64,000 nt of DNA, taken from contig NC_089281.1 of NCBI RefSeq assembly GCF_963678975.1, positions 2,234,437 through 2,298,436 of the forward strand, read 5' to 3'. The notes under the pieces were generated by a model, which did no database searches, was not told where the DNA came from, and saw only the letters and a list, made by a program, of their open reading frames with translations. Every line of letters begins with the position of its first letter. The stretch's first letter is position 1. Below are positions 35,391-48,046 of this stretch, piece after piece. Source of the DNA: Dysidea avara. Its lineage: Eukaryota; Porifera; Demospongiae; Dictyoceratida; Dysideidae. A program made the position numbers and the translations under genes.

Positions 35391-38300
35391 CTAAAGAGTC
35401 CCACGATAGGACAGTACAATACTACCAGCTCGTGGTGTATTGTGTTCTGGGGTGGCTGGTAACACAAAATGATCATGTAGTGATGGAGGAGAGGAGTTGT
35501 GATGACAAGAGGTAGCGGTCGGGCTGAGTGACGCAGTATGGGTGACATAAACATCATCATCTTCACCACTGGAGCAATACGTGACATCTGAGTCATCATC
35601 ACTTTCAGTCAAATCGATCACATCAATGTGTTCATCTTCACAACAAGCTTTCAACGGTGTACTAGTTAGGGGTGGTCGTGGTGATGTGTGGTGTGATTTT
35701 GTTGCAAAAGTGTTTATGCTTGTAGTAGGTGTAGCTGGTGCTGGTGGGTGTGGCTGGAAGTTGCAGGGTATGGCATCATCGTTGTTACCAATATCTGATA
35801 GAGGATATGATAGTTCAATTGATGTCTGCTGGTCACTATCAGAATCATCAGCACATGCACCTGTAACAACAAATATAAGTCATAAGAGTAAATAAGTACT
35901 GTATAGTAAGGATCACGACGATTTGTGCTTTCAAAGTTTCACTCAAACCCTCACCTTTCCTTCACAACTGCCTAACTATATTTCAGCCAAGCATAACTCA
36001 AATGCTATGGGCTAAATTTCTTCACTGTTTGAAGTTACTCAGACCTGAGAGGACCATGCCTACTACTGTAGCTATACAATATGTTCATCATGGACTCTCC
36101 TTTGTGCCCCAATTCTAGCTTTCTCCATTACTGCATAGGTGTTGAGTCTTGGGTAACGTTACTAATGTGGTAATGATTTCTGTACTATGAAAATCGTCTG
36201 TATGGTTTCCATATTTATTTCAGACGTACTTCTCCTACTGTTCTTCACTGCATAATGGCTGGAACACAACTGAAGGAATGACCATGTCACTTCATAGTTA
36301 GTGCATTACTATCAAACAGTACAGTAATACTGTTTAAGTAGGGATTGCCCCCAAAGACTTCGCACACCACCCAAAATTCCACCTTTGAAAACCATCCTAG
36401 AGATATCTTACGCAACGAAAATCGCCTTTATGGAATAGTACTAGTCCATATAATATATAATACAGCATTAAATATAACAAAACACTTACAGGTGGCTGGA
36501 TATAGAATTTTTTAAAAACTGCCAAATTTTAGTCTCACTGCCAAACTGTCTGACCACAGTCGCAAGACTAGAGGCCAAACAAAGCAGCGCACGGCCACCA
36601 TTTTATGCCACAATAACAAACTCACCAGTGGGATGTGCCTTTTGGGGTTCTGACGAGTGTAGGCCCTCTGTGTCTTGTCATTTCTTTTATCTTCAATCAG
36701 GCTGCTTGTTTTCTTCTTCATCCAACAAAATCGTATCGAGGCGTTAATATTCCATATCAACACTTTCTTTCAGCAGCATACTTAGATACCAAAGAATTAT
36801 TTCAGATCTGGATTCTAGAAGCACTTCAGTCCTGGTGCAACTATAAAAGGTGTACAATATCTGCAATTTTGCAATTGGGATCCCTACAGTAGGTTCATGA
36901 CCACACCAATCAAATAAAGGTCTAGATTGACTAATAGCAATGGAGTATGGAGACCATACCTCAGTGGCGGACCACGGGGGGCACATGCCCCCTCCTCAAA
37001 AAATTGCATACAGATTGAGATACTCTAATAGAGCAGTCAATTGTCAATTACTCTAAAGCAGTCACAGTGTTCATGAGGCAGTGTAGCTTACGTGTGAAAC
37101 TATAAATAAGGATTTTATTTTACATACATGATATAATATATATTTGGTAAAGAATAACTAGCTACTATTGCTGTGACCTTTTTTTTTTTGCTCTTCAACT
37201 TTTTTCAGCAAGGTGCCCTCCCTCTTTCCAAACTCTGGATCTGCCTCTGCACCTCTTAACAATCTAGCTATTTACTTAACAGTAAACAAGATGACCTCAC
37301 CCCTTGTTCGTCTAGCTAGCTGCACATCACTTGTCTGACTTGAGATACTCTAATACAACAGTCACTCTAATACAACAGTTCATACATTAATACCATACCT
37401 GTTTCACTGCCCATACAAAAGTCTCAATAGTAGCAGAGAAATTTATCCCGTATTTCACTGACAGCAGTGAAAAAGTTGTAATTGCAATTTCATTGGCTAG
37501 AATTTATGTTAACAATGTAGCGCCAATTAGTGTCGACGCGTGTTTAATACATAGTGACAAATTGCGTACATGGCAACGCTAATGCACAGCATGTGTATAT
37601 GCAGCGAGTATGGTATTAACTGGGAATAGCATGGGTAGCAGTGAAATTTGGGATAAATACCACTCTTGTTGTATTGGAAATGGTAAATTTCACTTGGCTT
37701 CGCCTCGTGAAATTTATCCCCATTTCCAATACAACACTCTTGATATTTATCCCAAATTTCACTGCTACCCATGCTATTACTAGTACTAATGATATTCTAA
37801 TAGAACAGTCACAAGTTGCACTGCAGCTAGCTGTACTACAACAAATAAACTAAACGAACTAGTATTTAAAAAAAAATTGTTAATTAAAAAAAGATGTAGG
37901 GATCTATGCAATAAAAGTAGTGCAACAAGAAATGAATGATGGTATTACAGCATAGCTTGGTAGGAAAGTCCTGATCATAGTCAGTCAAAGTCAGGACTTT
38001 CCCACCAAGCTATGCTGTAATACCATCATTCACTACTTTTTATTGCATAGATCCCTACTTTATTTACAATCCTCTAAAATACTAGTTCGTAAATCATGTT
38101 ACAAAGTTAGCAAACAAGTATAAAAATTACACTTGAGAAGGATCATAGAAATAACAAAAAGGGCTACTAGTATAACTGTAGGTGTAGGTAACCTCCCTTG
38201 TTTATTACTATGATCCTTACTCATTCTTTTCCCTTGTGCTTGTAGTATATAGGGCAGTATGAAGGCCTAGAAATAAGGTTTCGTCAGTATACACTGCTAC

Positions 38301-41300
38301 CTGTAACCATTGCATTAGGTACCAACTACTGTATGATTGTTCTGTTAAAATAGTTAAAGCCCCTGACAATATTACAATTTAGAGATGTTCAAAGAATGGT
38401 CCCCACAGATTCAGGTTTGTAACTATGGTTACAATGTGGTTTTTCAAACCTACAACCTTACCATTGTATTTCTTCACTGAACACAACTCCAACTGTTCCA
38501 AACTACTATCCCCTTGTGAAGAGAACAACGATCGTTTAGTACTGGGACATTTTCTTGTTTTAGTGGTCTGTTGTGGGAACAATTTGTGATTGGCGTTGTC
38601 ATTATGATGTACTGGTGACGCCCAATCAGAATCAGTGTCATCACCTGATACCCAGTGGGTGTGGTCAGGTGTATCCTTATTAGGAAGTACATCAGTGACC
38701 TGGTCACCAAAACAATCTGACGGTTGTGTACCAACGTCTGTATGATGACCTGTTTGTAGTAGGTCCTTGAGCCTGACCAAATTATTGTTTACAAGTATAA
38801 ACATGTTAAAATTTAATACAAAGTTCATGTGAACATACACAGTATCCCATTATACAAAACAAATTACCATCTTTACTTGGTAAAATGCCACTTTAGAATA
38901 GGTTGTTACCCTTGAATAGTAGCCGTGACATTTATAGTTTTAATAGTAAATAAAAATTGTTGTTATAAGAAGAGTATGTACTAGTAGCTTTAGTACAATT
39001 CACTGTGATGTGCACTAAAAGGAATCAGCAGATAAATGGTAAGGCCTCTCAATACATGATGTAGAACAACTATTGCTCTTTTCCTTACTGATAACACTCT
39101 GAATAACTAGTACATTATTTGTAAGAGGTTGTACTGGTACTGAGAGAGGAATGAGTACACCATAAGCATCAACATAAAGGAGGATGGAGTAGCGGGTTGT
39201 TGGGATGATAGTGCTATATACCCACAGCAGGCAGAGTGAAACATTTTGGATCATGTGATCAAATAGAACATGTGAGCTGCATTCTTGGTACCTGCTGCAG
39301 TGGTGGGTAGAATGTATTCCCAATGCAAGCTGATTTCTGTCCTGCCTGCATTCCGGGGATATTCATGGTAAACTATAAAAACACAGCACCAACCCATTGT
39401 CACATCAGCTGGTTAAGGGAACCAGCCAATGGAAAGGGGCCATCTAAATCACCATGAAAGGAAAACGAAGTTTAGAGAGGTGGGTATTGGGGGAAAATTG
39501 ACAAGCTGCTACAAGTTAGCACTGTAAAACTGCAGGGATACTGCAGCACTCCATTACTACAGCACTATTCATAGACCTAGCAAAGAAGGTCAAACCAGAC
39601 TTGTGTAGCTTCCCTTGAACAATACCAGAGCCAGGTAGGTAACCCATGGGAGGTTAAGTCTACCCAGGGTATTCAATCATGTGAAATCCATAAACACGTG
39701 AATTTCATTACCCTATGAAATCACTGAACTTGAGCAAGGAGAGATTCCACTGCAGAAAGTTGGTAGAAGCTGATACCTTTTCCAGCACTGTGCCTTCAAA
39801 CACAGAGTGCATTAATGGTTACAGCCCCTCAATTAAACCTTTTAAACCAAAAGCACATGCCACCAGTGAGTCTGTTACTGTGGCATGAAATGGTGGCTGT
39901 GCACTGCTTTGTTTAGTCTCTAGCCTTGTGACTATGATCAGGCAAGTAGGCAAGCCAAATATATATATATAGCATTTAAAAATATCTGGTCGTCTGTAAG
40001 TGTCTTTGTAACACTCCATGAATTTGAAGTTAGACTATTCTGTAAAAGTGTTTTTTTTTTTTTTAATGGCAGCATTTGGATGGCACCTGTCATTTTAGGG
40101 GGAACTGTACTATTTGATACTGCAGGATAGTCTATTTTACCTTCCTAACCCAAGGATAAGCAGAAAACACTTTAGAACAATCGAGGACTATGGATTCAAA
40201 TAATAGTAGTGGTGTTTATGCTTTATCTAGTGTGGCTACTATTCAAAAGCAGCAACTATCAAAGGTGCAGCTTTTGACAAGGAAATAGTATACTTTATGA
40301 AAGTATGGCTGTCAAGCAAAATACATAGGAGAACCTGTATACACATGGATTGTACAAAAATGTACTGGTGAGTACTAAATGACATGCTATGTATTCTTCA
40401 AGTGTCCACATCAACAGGTTCCAGTGTAATACTGTAGCTCACCTGTCGCACACATCCATCGGGTGATTATCATTTAGAGCAGTCACACATGGCACAATTG
40501 CTTTTGGCCTGAGGTACCCAACAAAACTTCTAATCTACAGTATAACATTCCTTCATTACTGACTATAAACACAACATTAGAAACCAAAGTGCATACAATA
40601 TGTGTGTTGAGTATGAATCCCACAATATTACATACATAAGATGTCAAGAGACCCCAGTAATGGCCAGTATTACAATCAGTGTGTTCATTAATTTTAAAAA
40701 TCAATTCAAATACATGTAAATGCAACCAGCTGAGCAAAAACCTACCATGCTCACAAAGTTATATTTGCTTTTTAAAAAAGTATTGAAATACATTGAAATA
40801 CATGGGTAGAAAACTCATGCTACATAATTTACAATACAAATGTTTTAATCACTTCAGTACACCGTGAAACAAAGTTCAAATCAACAAAACCTACTTTATA
40901 CACCATCAGATTGGCCTGTTCATGGAGTTAGATATCTCCTTGTTTGTGTCTAGGGCAGGCGAGTTACAGGCGCTTGCTTATGATGCAGTAGAAACAATGT
41001 TTATTATCATCATATTTCACTGGAAAGTGTTCTTATTTGCACACATGGAGGAGTATCAGTAAAGAAACATGCCATGATGATTTCACCTGTTCATAGCAAA
41101 CACACTGAACCAAGTCCCATCTGTATACCCTGTTCAAGTAAATAATTAAGTGCTCGTAATTTCTTGCTGTTCCAACTATGTAGTACTATAACTCCCAAGT
41201 ATTTGTCTGAAACATTGGCAGTCCACTCCTCATTGATTAGAGAAATTCAAGGAATGTGTAAACTTGGTAGCAGCCAGTCACAAATAGAAATGTAAACTCA

Positions 41301-44300
41301 AAGAAAAGTTTAAAAGCAAAATAACCTATACAGTGGATCCTCACTAATCTGAACAGCTCTGTTCTCAAGTTGAGAAAAGTCTGTTCAGATTAGTGAATTC
41401 GTTTGGATTAGTGAACCATTGATTATATACAGAGCCTAGTTTAATTACTCTAATAGAACACACACTAGTTGACAAAATACTCTAATAGAACAGTCACTTC
41501 TACTGTTCAGATTAGTGAGCATTCGGATTACTGGAGTTCGGATCCACTGTAATGGCTGTATGTAGTAAATACAGGGTAGATTGCCTATCAGTCCATTGAA
41601 AACTTATACCTTACCATTATATAAACTTTTAAGATACACATCATAAATAGAGCAGCCAGTTGTATTAAACTACATGTACAACTAGGTAATGGTGTTGCCT
41701 TACCTCACTGTAACTGGCATGCATTGAATGGAACACTCTGTAGAGGTTGAGACGAGGAAGATGTCTATCATTAAATGAACATTACACAGTTGTAACTACA
41801 GCAGCAACAGCAGATAATATTTGCAAGCAGATGGCTAAAATGAGACTATAACAAAAGTGACTGCTTTATTAGAGCAGTTATCAATTAATTTGTACTATGC
41901 AGTGATACACAGAATCACATTCTTTAACAACATGCACATAAGACAAAACATTGACAGATATTGAGTCCATATATACACATATCTACTAAGTTGAATCTTA
42001 TGGGACCAACACTAAATTAATGTTATCATCTAAGGTCACCTGTCTAGATAAATCATCCCCAAACATGTTATTTGTGCACAAGTGACCTAGTCACCCTCTT
42101 AATGTCAGAAATATTCCAGCCATTAGCTAACAAGGCTAGAGCAATGTAATAGCACGATGACTTGCTTACACACAAGTGCTCTTTGGTACAGATGGCTGCA
42201 TGAAGAACCACTGAGCTGATAGCTTAATCTTCATCACCTTCGGATACCCTTCCTTCTCATTAGTGAATGCTCCACAAGGCACTCCACTACCATAACGTTT
42301 CCCCTTCTATATCAATAACACAATGATGATGTAATTGTCAATGATGTCATTATGCTGACCATTGGAACACAAGCATGTACACGAGTCTTTGTACCATCAG
42401 CAGTTACACAGTCACCAACAGCTGTCATCTCATTGTAACCTCGTACCTTATTACCAGATACATGCACCTACAAGGAGGCATACACATCATGTGATGTACT
42501 GTACCTACAGGTCTAATCCAGCTAACGCAAAGGACAAATGGCCAACCTTACTAATAAGACATTGAAGAAACTGATATCTTAAAATGACAAAGCAGAAGAG
42601 ATGTCAAGGTAACATGCTGAAGCTTTCAGTGTCTTCAAGTCTCCCAGTGTCACCCTCAAGGTATCTTAGTTGCGTATTGAGTATAAATCTTGGGAGATTA
42701 AAGGTGGTACATGCATACCATTCAAATTGCTACCTACAAGAGGTAGATCACTTTGTACACAAATGACACATTAGTGATCTCCAAGTTGGCTGGTTTAGAC
42801 AGATGACCTTATTACAGTGACCTTATTACACAGTGACCTTATTCGGGATTTTCAAGTTGGGACAAATTATTACACAGAGCTGAATCTTCAAAAACATTTA
42901 ATAACTCATGGATGCAATTACACATGATCTTGAAATTTGGCTTATTTGTAGTACTACTTGACCCGCTAAAAATATTTCAAAAACTTTTTGATTAAATGTT
43001 TGACATAATATTTACCGCCAATCAAAATTTTCACAATACATTTCCTATAGGGAAGCCATAAAAGTACAGTGCCCATTACAGCCCTCTCCTGAACTTGTAA
43101 TGGAGCCAAGCTGTACGTATCTGTTGTTGACACCTTTGCTGTTACCAATAATCATCTGGTTGGCTGAAATGTTAACTCTGTTGAGAAAAAATCCACTTTT
43201 AATTTTTAGCTGTTTTTCAGGATTCAGCTCAACGTGAACGTACTATAGAGTATACCTTAGTGTGAAACTTCTCAGCAACCCCAAGGATAACATGCTCGAA
43301 CCCAAACATGAACAAGTTTAGGTGAACAACATGTCTGTCACTTTTGTTGAGCCACCTGAGGAAGACAACAGTGTGTAGCACATCACAAGACTTCCAACAT
43401 GTCATACAGTGGAACTACATCAAAATGGAAACCTCAATGTGTGGACACTCTGATAATCAGGACACTTATCCATAGTCTGGGATGTGAACGTATTATAGTA
43501 TGTTCACGTTGAGCTGAACCCTCAAAAACATTTAATAACTCATGGATGCAATTACACACGATCTTGAAATTTGGCTCATTTGTAGTACTGCTTGACCCGC
43601 TAAAAATATTTCAAAATCTTGTTGTTCAAATGTTTGACATAATATTTACAGTCAATCAAAATTTTCAAAATACATTTCCTATGGGGAAGCCATATAAGTA
43701 CAGTGTCCATTACAGCCCTTTCCCGAACTTAAAATGGAGCCAAACCGTACGTGTCTGTTGTCGACACCTTTGCTGTTACCAATAATCATCTAGTTGGCTG
43801 AAATGTTAACTCTGTTGAGAAAAAAATCCACTTTTAATTTTTAGCCGTTTTTCAGGATTCAGCTCAATTTGAACATACTATAGTACATACACTTAACTCC
43901 TGAAAACAGTACACCTCACTAATAAGGACACTTTTCCATTTGTATAGTGTACACACATTTAGATCGCTGAAATCAGGATACCTCAGTAAGATAGGGTTCT
44001 ACACAGTAGGAACCTCAGTTAACAAATTCTCCAAATAAAGAAAACACCTCCATAATAAGCTTGGTCCCAACAGGTCTGGTCAATATATTTTTTACTTCTG
44101 AAAGAGGAAAACCTCTATATTACAGCTAATAGAGGTCTAAATTTCTGAGTACCAAATTGTCTGTGATAAAGAGGTTTCACTGTACTCTATTAAAACAATC
44201 ACTTACTCATCCATTAGTGACAACACAACATCTCGTGATTCTTCCTACAGTGGAGACAAAAGTTGTCTCAACAACTCACAGGCTAAAGGAACACTTACCC

Positions 44301-46533
44301 TAGTTGGGATATTAGCTGCTTTAGGATGACAGAATGTGGTGTCAAGGTATACACTGTCTAATTCCAACAACCTAGTGAGATACTATCATACTAAAGTTCT
44401 GTTGGTGATTATATACATTTGTGTGTGTTGTGAAGGTGTTTTTTAAAAACATGCGTCTACTGTGCTTTGAAATAGGTTGGGTCACTCCATCATGGTGTAA
44501 GGACTGGTTTGCACACCATTAGTGCCTCTACTGCAACGAGTATCTTGTCTACTGAAAAACATGTGTGTTGGAGTATGTTGATGGTAGTTTCTTGGCCCCA
44601 TACAACAAAATGAGAATAAACTTGTAGATACTAGGGTACCTGAGGGTGGTGACAATAAATACACACTAAGTATGAGGTTGATTGCTACAATTCTTGGCAA
44701 GTTAGTTTGCTAACAAGTGGACAGACAGCTTTCAGTAGTCATATCTCACTTCATACCATAAAACATTCACAGTCAAGCAGGAGTGGTCATTCACAATATT
44801 AATGATTTATACCACAGTGTACGATGACAATACAACTGAAATTTAGTCATGTTGTGTGCTTCTAAATGACTACTTCTACCCTAAGTTGTACTAGTTACTG
44901 TATACTCTACCACTGACTATTAAGTGTACTACAGGTAGTCAGGATAAAGCAGTCAAACATTTTAATACACTTTAATATAACAGTCAGTTATGTGCATACC
45001 CAAGTATAGTGCTGGCAATATCATGACATTATCATATATTGGCATATTTACATCTGATACCATCTTCAAATTGTAATAGTGTAATATTGTAATTTTCTGT
45101 ATTTAGTGTAATATTGTCATATCGTAATTTTCTGTACATATTTACATACAATTCTTTGACAGAAGTGCTAGTCAAATTATTTCCAAAAAAGTGCTGGTTA
45201 TTTTTGCTATACCAGTTAAGTATGGATATTGTGATATTTAGTAATAGAGGTGGTAATATATCGTTGGTATAGCGTAGGCATGCGAAATACACAAGCCACC
45301 AACGGTTGTTCGAGCCTGAGGCTAGAATTTTTCATGGACACCATTTAAACGAAGAAAATTTGTTACCTGCCACTGGAGTGAAGAATTGGAATGTGTTTTA
45401 TGTCTTCTGCTTGTAGTCTAAAGTCTCCGGTATAGAGAACGGAATAAGTGCCATCTTGTAACAGGAACCTGTACTGACATCATTACTAAGATCATGTGAT
45501 CAGTGGTTCACTCACATGACTGATCCTGGACAATGACCAGCTGGTAGTAGTGTGACTGTTACTTGTAGAGGCTGTGGGGAAAATGGTTGAGTGTGTTGTG
45601 TAGTGTGTGTGTGTTGTGTGTGCGTGTGTTGCATGTGTTCTGTGTGTGTGTGTGTGTGCGTGCGTGCGTGTTGTGTAGTGTGTGTTGTGTGCATGTTGTG
45701 CATGTGTACTGTACATCTATTGATGTCTAATATTTTTTAACAAATACCGACAATATAAATATCATACCATTCCCTGCAAAATGCATGCATGGGCATACGA
45801 AAACAACAGCTTCTTAGGACTGTACAACTTGTATTTTATAAGTGATAAAATACAATCACCAAACCACTACAGCACTACCAAGTCATCATTCATTTGAACC
45901 AATGTCACTATGATGATGTCTAACTGTGAATACTTTAACCAAGGAACAACTTCTCTTGCAAAAGGTAAATCTTTCTTGTAATTCATTCTAGTCATAAAAG
46001 CAAGTGCTACTCACTTTCAGGTGCATGTGAGCAGGCAGTGACAACAGCACGGTCTCCTCAATCGGCAGTGACTTCTAAACAAGTGAGAACAAATGAAAAA
46101 ATAAATGAGTTACAGGTAAAAAAACTAATCCATTGGTAAAACAAAGTCAAACAAGAGCATGTACTTCAGTACTCAACACTCTGTATAACAACATTACAAA
46201 GTTTGTGTTGATGATCTTTACAGTTGAGCACTGGAGGGGGAACATAGAGGACACAAGGTGTTTGCCATGAGCGTAAGAAAATTGTTTTCTTAAGTAAGGA
46301 AATAAGGACAAATACCTGAGAATAGTGAACCCATTGTGATTACACCATGCGAGGTGTTGCACTCCCCGGATTCCAGTAAAAGATCTGTGGAACTAGTTTG
46401 CAACACTTCCTTTTACAACCTTCATGTCTGTGTACAAGCATCACTGCTTACCAAATAAGGCACTAGGTGGGCAAATTCTTCATCTACTTGCAGTAAAGCT
46501 TTAGTCACTTCAGAGCAATACAAACTGCAGTCC
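35391..46533 (-). CDS. DCLRE1C: Artemis-like DNA nuclease (beta-lactamase / beta-CASP), 5' end not found
   Basis: Fourteen exons join with GT-AG borders and unbroken phase: 46533-46452, 46074-46015, 45571-45516, 45468-45367, 44371-44299, 44244-44207, 43355-43256, 42467-42360, 42306-42170, 41737-41704, 40534-40443, 39291-39089, 38749-38462 and 35860-35391 (stop). They give 613 codons. Family motifs in order: YCSEVTKALL; LLPAGHCPGSVM (metal-binding motif 3); YTGDFR (motif 4); VYLDTTFC (beta-CASP motif A); RHVVHLNLF; RVHAC (motif B region); GVPCGAF; FHSMHASYSE (motif C). Artemis opens hairpins and trims ends in non-homologous end joining. LLPAGHCPGSVM and the long acidic tail fit Artemis better than SNM1A or Apollo. 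The tail ends with DVIDLTESDDDSD, a SUMO-interaction-like motif. The HxHxDH exon(s) expected upstream were not found. They may lie beyond the transposon at 50-55.7 kb. Confidence 0.85.
36962..37249. mobile_element. hAT-like non-autonomous element in the last Artemis intron
   Basis: Ends cagtggcggaccacgggggg and the inverse of cagaggcagatccagagttt, with the dispersed motif near the left end (37021-37039) and a poly-T run. It resembles 23737-24009. No clear target duplication. Confidence 0.5.
37625..37778. repeat. 154-bp hairpin
   Basis: aatagcatgggtagcagtga ... is matched by its inverse ... tcactgctacccatgctatt. The stem continues through gtattggaaatgg / ccatttccaatac to a ~13-base loop. It lies in the last Artemis intron. 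Confidence 0.75.
37854..38090. mobile_element. Foldback element, 237 bp
   Basis: Outer ends acgaactagtattt / aaatactagttcgt. The inner arms gtagggatctatgcaataaa and gatggtattacagcatagct pair with inverse copies around a ~16-base loop at about 37970. It lies 75 bp from the previous hairpin. Confidence 0.75.
38142..38222. repeat. Short TIR element, 'aaggatcatag' type
   Basis: aaggatcatagaaataac is matched by the inverse of ttattactatgatcctt, enclosing 'actgtaggtgtaggtaacct'. Similar cores stand at 34938-34996 and 49920-49980. Confidence 0.5.
41331..41549. mobile_element. pogo-like MITE with TA target duplication
   Basis: CAGTGGATCC ... GGATCCACTG flanked by TA (41329-41330 and 41550-41551). 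A second inner repeat pair reads tgttcagattagtga. It holds two copies of the dispersed actctaatagaac motif. CAGTGG ends with a TA duplication are usual for pogo/Tc1-mariner relatives. Confidence 0.75.
42877..43248. mobile_element. TATAGTATGTTC-type MITE, copy 1
   Basis: Shares its whole interior with 43494-43882 and 47141-47528 (taataactcatggatgcaat, ttgaaatttggctta, caatacatttcctat, gttaccaataatcatctggt, gttaactctgttgagaaaaa). The left terminus is damaged. The right terminus (gaacgtactatag) stops 7 bp from the 5' splice site of the Artemis exon 43256-43355. Confidence 0.7.
43494..43882. mobile_element. TATAGTATGTTC-type MITE, copy 2
   Basis: Ends tatagtatgttcacgttgag and the inverse of tatagtatgttcaaattgag. 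389 bp. Inserted in the Artemis intron 43356-44206, same orientation as copies 1 and 3. Confidence 0.75.
44004..44182. mobile_element. pogo-like MITE
   Basis: cagtaggaacctcagttaac at the left and aaagaggtttcactg at the right are imperfect inverted ends. The interior has no coding capacity. It lies in an Artemis intron, 25 bp from the exon 44207-44244. Confidence 0.5.
45588..45705. repeat. GT-rich microsatellite
   Basis: Imperfect (GT)n with ttgtg and gcgtgcgtgc variants, in the Artemis intron between exons 45516-45571 and 46015-46074. It gives spurious His/Thr open frames on the other strand. Confidence 0.85.
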
Positions 46534-46586
46534 CTACAAAACACATGCAACACATAAAATGGTAACTTCTTGGATAGAAAAAAATT

Positions 46587-46658
46587 TTCCCATTCCGGGA
46601 ATTGAACCCGGGCCACCTGGGTGAGAGCCAGGAATCCTAACCACTAGACCAAATGGGA
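46587..46658 (-). tRNA. tRNA-Glu (CTC)
   Basis: 72 bases with full cloverleaf: acceptor TCCCATT/AATGGGA, A box TGGTCTAGTGG, anticodon loop CTCTCAC (anticodon CTC), T arm CCGGGTTCAATTCCCGG. A T7 run follows directly (Pol III terminator). It lies 54 bp upstream of an Artemis exon, same strand. Confidence 0.9.
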
Positions 46659-46697
46659 CAACCATGATGGGAAGAGTAAATCTCACCATTTTATACA
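46659..46697 (-). promoter_or_regulatory. Conserved TATA-bearing 5' flank of tRNA-Glu
   Basis: Read on the minus strand it is GTATAAAATGGTGAGATTTA followed by about 20 bases to the tRNA start. The same flank precedes the units at 47975 and 55825. TATAAAA stands about 30-37 bp upstream of the mature 5' end. Confidence 0.45.
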
Positions 46698-47140
46698 AAT
46701 ATACATGTAGAACCTGACATAAGCAAAGAAAAAAAAACATACAGTACAGTAGTACTGTATAGCAAGGGTGATGAAGGTCCTGCCAAAAAAAATTCAAAAA
46801 AAACCAGCCCCACTTATGACATATAAGTGCCTTCCTTGTTCTTGTTTGTTTCTATGACCCCCACCTTTTTCCTTGTACTTGTTACAGGAGGATAGGACAC
46901 ACACATATGTATACTAAACCAATCAAATTATGTAGATTACAAAAGTGCAAGTAAAAGTATTTTATCTTGTACGTGTTCATAGTGATATAACAAACATGGA
47001 TGATTGTATACGGTCATTTATGGTCACATTTAAATTTGTAACATTGAAAAACAGAACCAAATGTAACTTAATCCCCAGTGATCCCCAACATCCCCAACAT
47101 CCCCAACATCCCCCCCACACACACCTGGAATTTTACAAGC

Positions 47141-47528
47141 TATAGTATGTTCGCGTTGAACTGAATCCTCAAAAACATTTAATAACTCATGGATACAATT
47201 ACACACGATCTTGAAATTTGGCTCATTTGTAGTACTGCTTGACCCGCTAAATATATTTCAAAATCTTGTTGTTCAAATGTTTGACATAATATTTATGACC
47301 AATGAAAATTTTCACAATACATTTCCTATGGAGAAGCCATATAAGTACAGTGTCCATTAGAGCCCTTTCCCGAACTTGTAATGGAGCCAAACCGTACGTG
47401 TCTGTTGTTGACACCTTTGCTGTTACCAATAATCATCTGGTTGGCAGAAATGTTAACTCTGTTGAGAAAAAATCCACTTTTAATTTTTAGCTGTTTTTCA
47501 GGGTTCAGCTCAACATGAACATACTATA
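47141..47528. mobile_element. TATAGTATGTTC-type MITE, copy 3
   Basis: 388 bp with ends tatagtatgttcgcgttgaa and the inverse of tatagtatgttcatgttgag. Interior nearly identical to 43494-43882. Confidence 0.75.
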
Positions 47529-47974
47529 GTAGGATCGTTACAATAACAAGTGCTTAAACAAGAGCAACATCACTTGAAGCACAAATGTAATAGCCATGCT
47601 GATTGGTATGGCCTAAAATTGGTTGGGATTAAATATGCACTTTTGGTGGTGTTTAGGCACTTTTTAACAATCCCTACTACTCTACGAAAACAATTTTCCT
47701 CACACTAGTGTTTAGGGACATATTTGGTCTTGATTTTACCTAACCAATACCATGACAGTATTGTGAGACTGGTTTTTAGCTGATGTTATTTCTTTTGCAG
47801 CAAACTACACCCCCTACCATAGAGTTATCACACAATGTATGATATGGACACTTGACTATCAGTATGTAATGAAGGTAGCTATTGTAGATCTTCCTTCAGT
47901 TACTACTGTACTTTATCATGCTGGTTTGAGTTTACACTCCTGCACTACAAAAATAAAAATTCTTTTTAAAAAAA

Positions 47975-48046
47975 TTCCCATTCCGGGAATCGAACCCGGG
48001 CCACCTGGGTGAAAGCCAGGAATCCTAACCACTAGACCAAATGGGA
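47975..48046 (-). tRNA. tRNA-Glu (TTC)
   Basis: 72 bases, same fold as 46587-46658, with anticodon loop CTTTCAC (anticodon TTC) and canonical T loop TTCGATT. A T7 run lies just downstream. The 5' flank (48047-48085) carries the same GTATAAAATGTTGAGATTTA block. Confidence 0.9.

Noticed and set aside
45492-45716. His/Thr-rich open frames
   Set aside because: Translation of a GT microsatellite in an intron.
46534-46797. 87-codon minus-strand open frame
   Set aside because: It reads through the tRNA-Glu gene (RIPGSHPGGPGSIPG is the tRNA translated).
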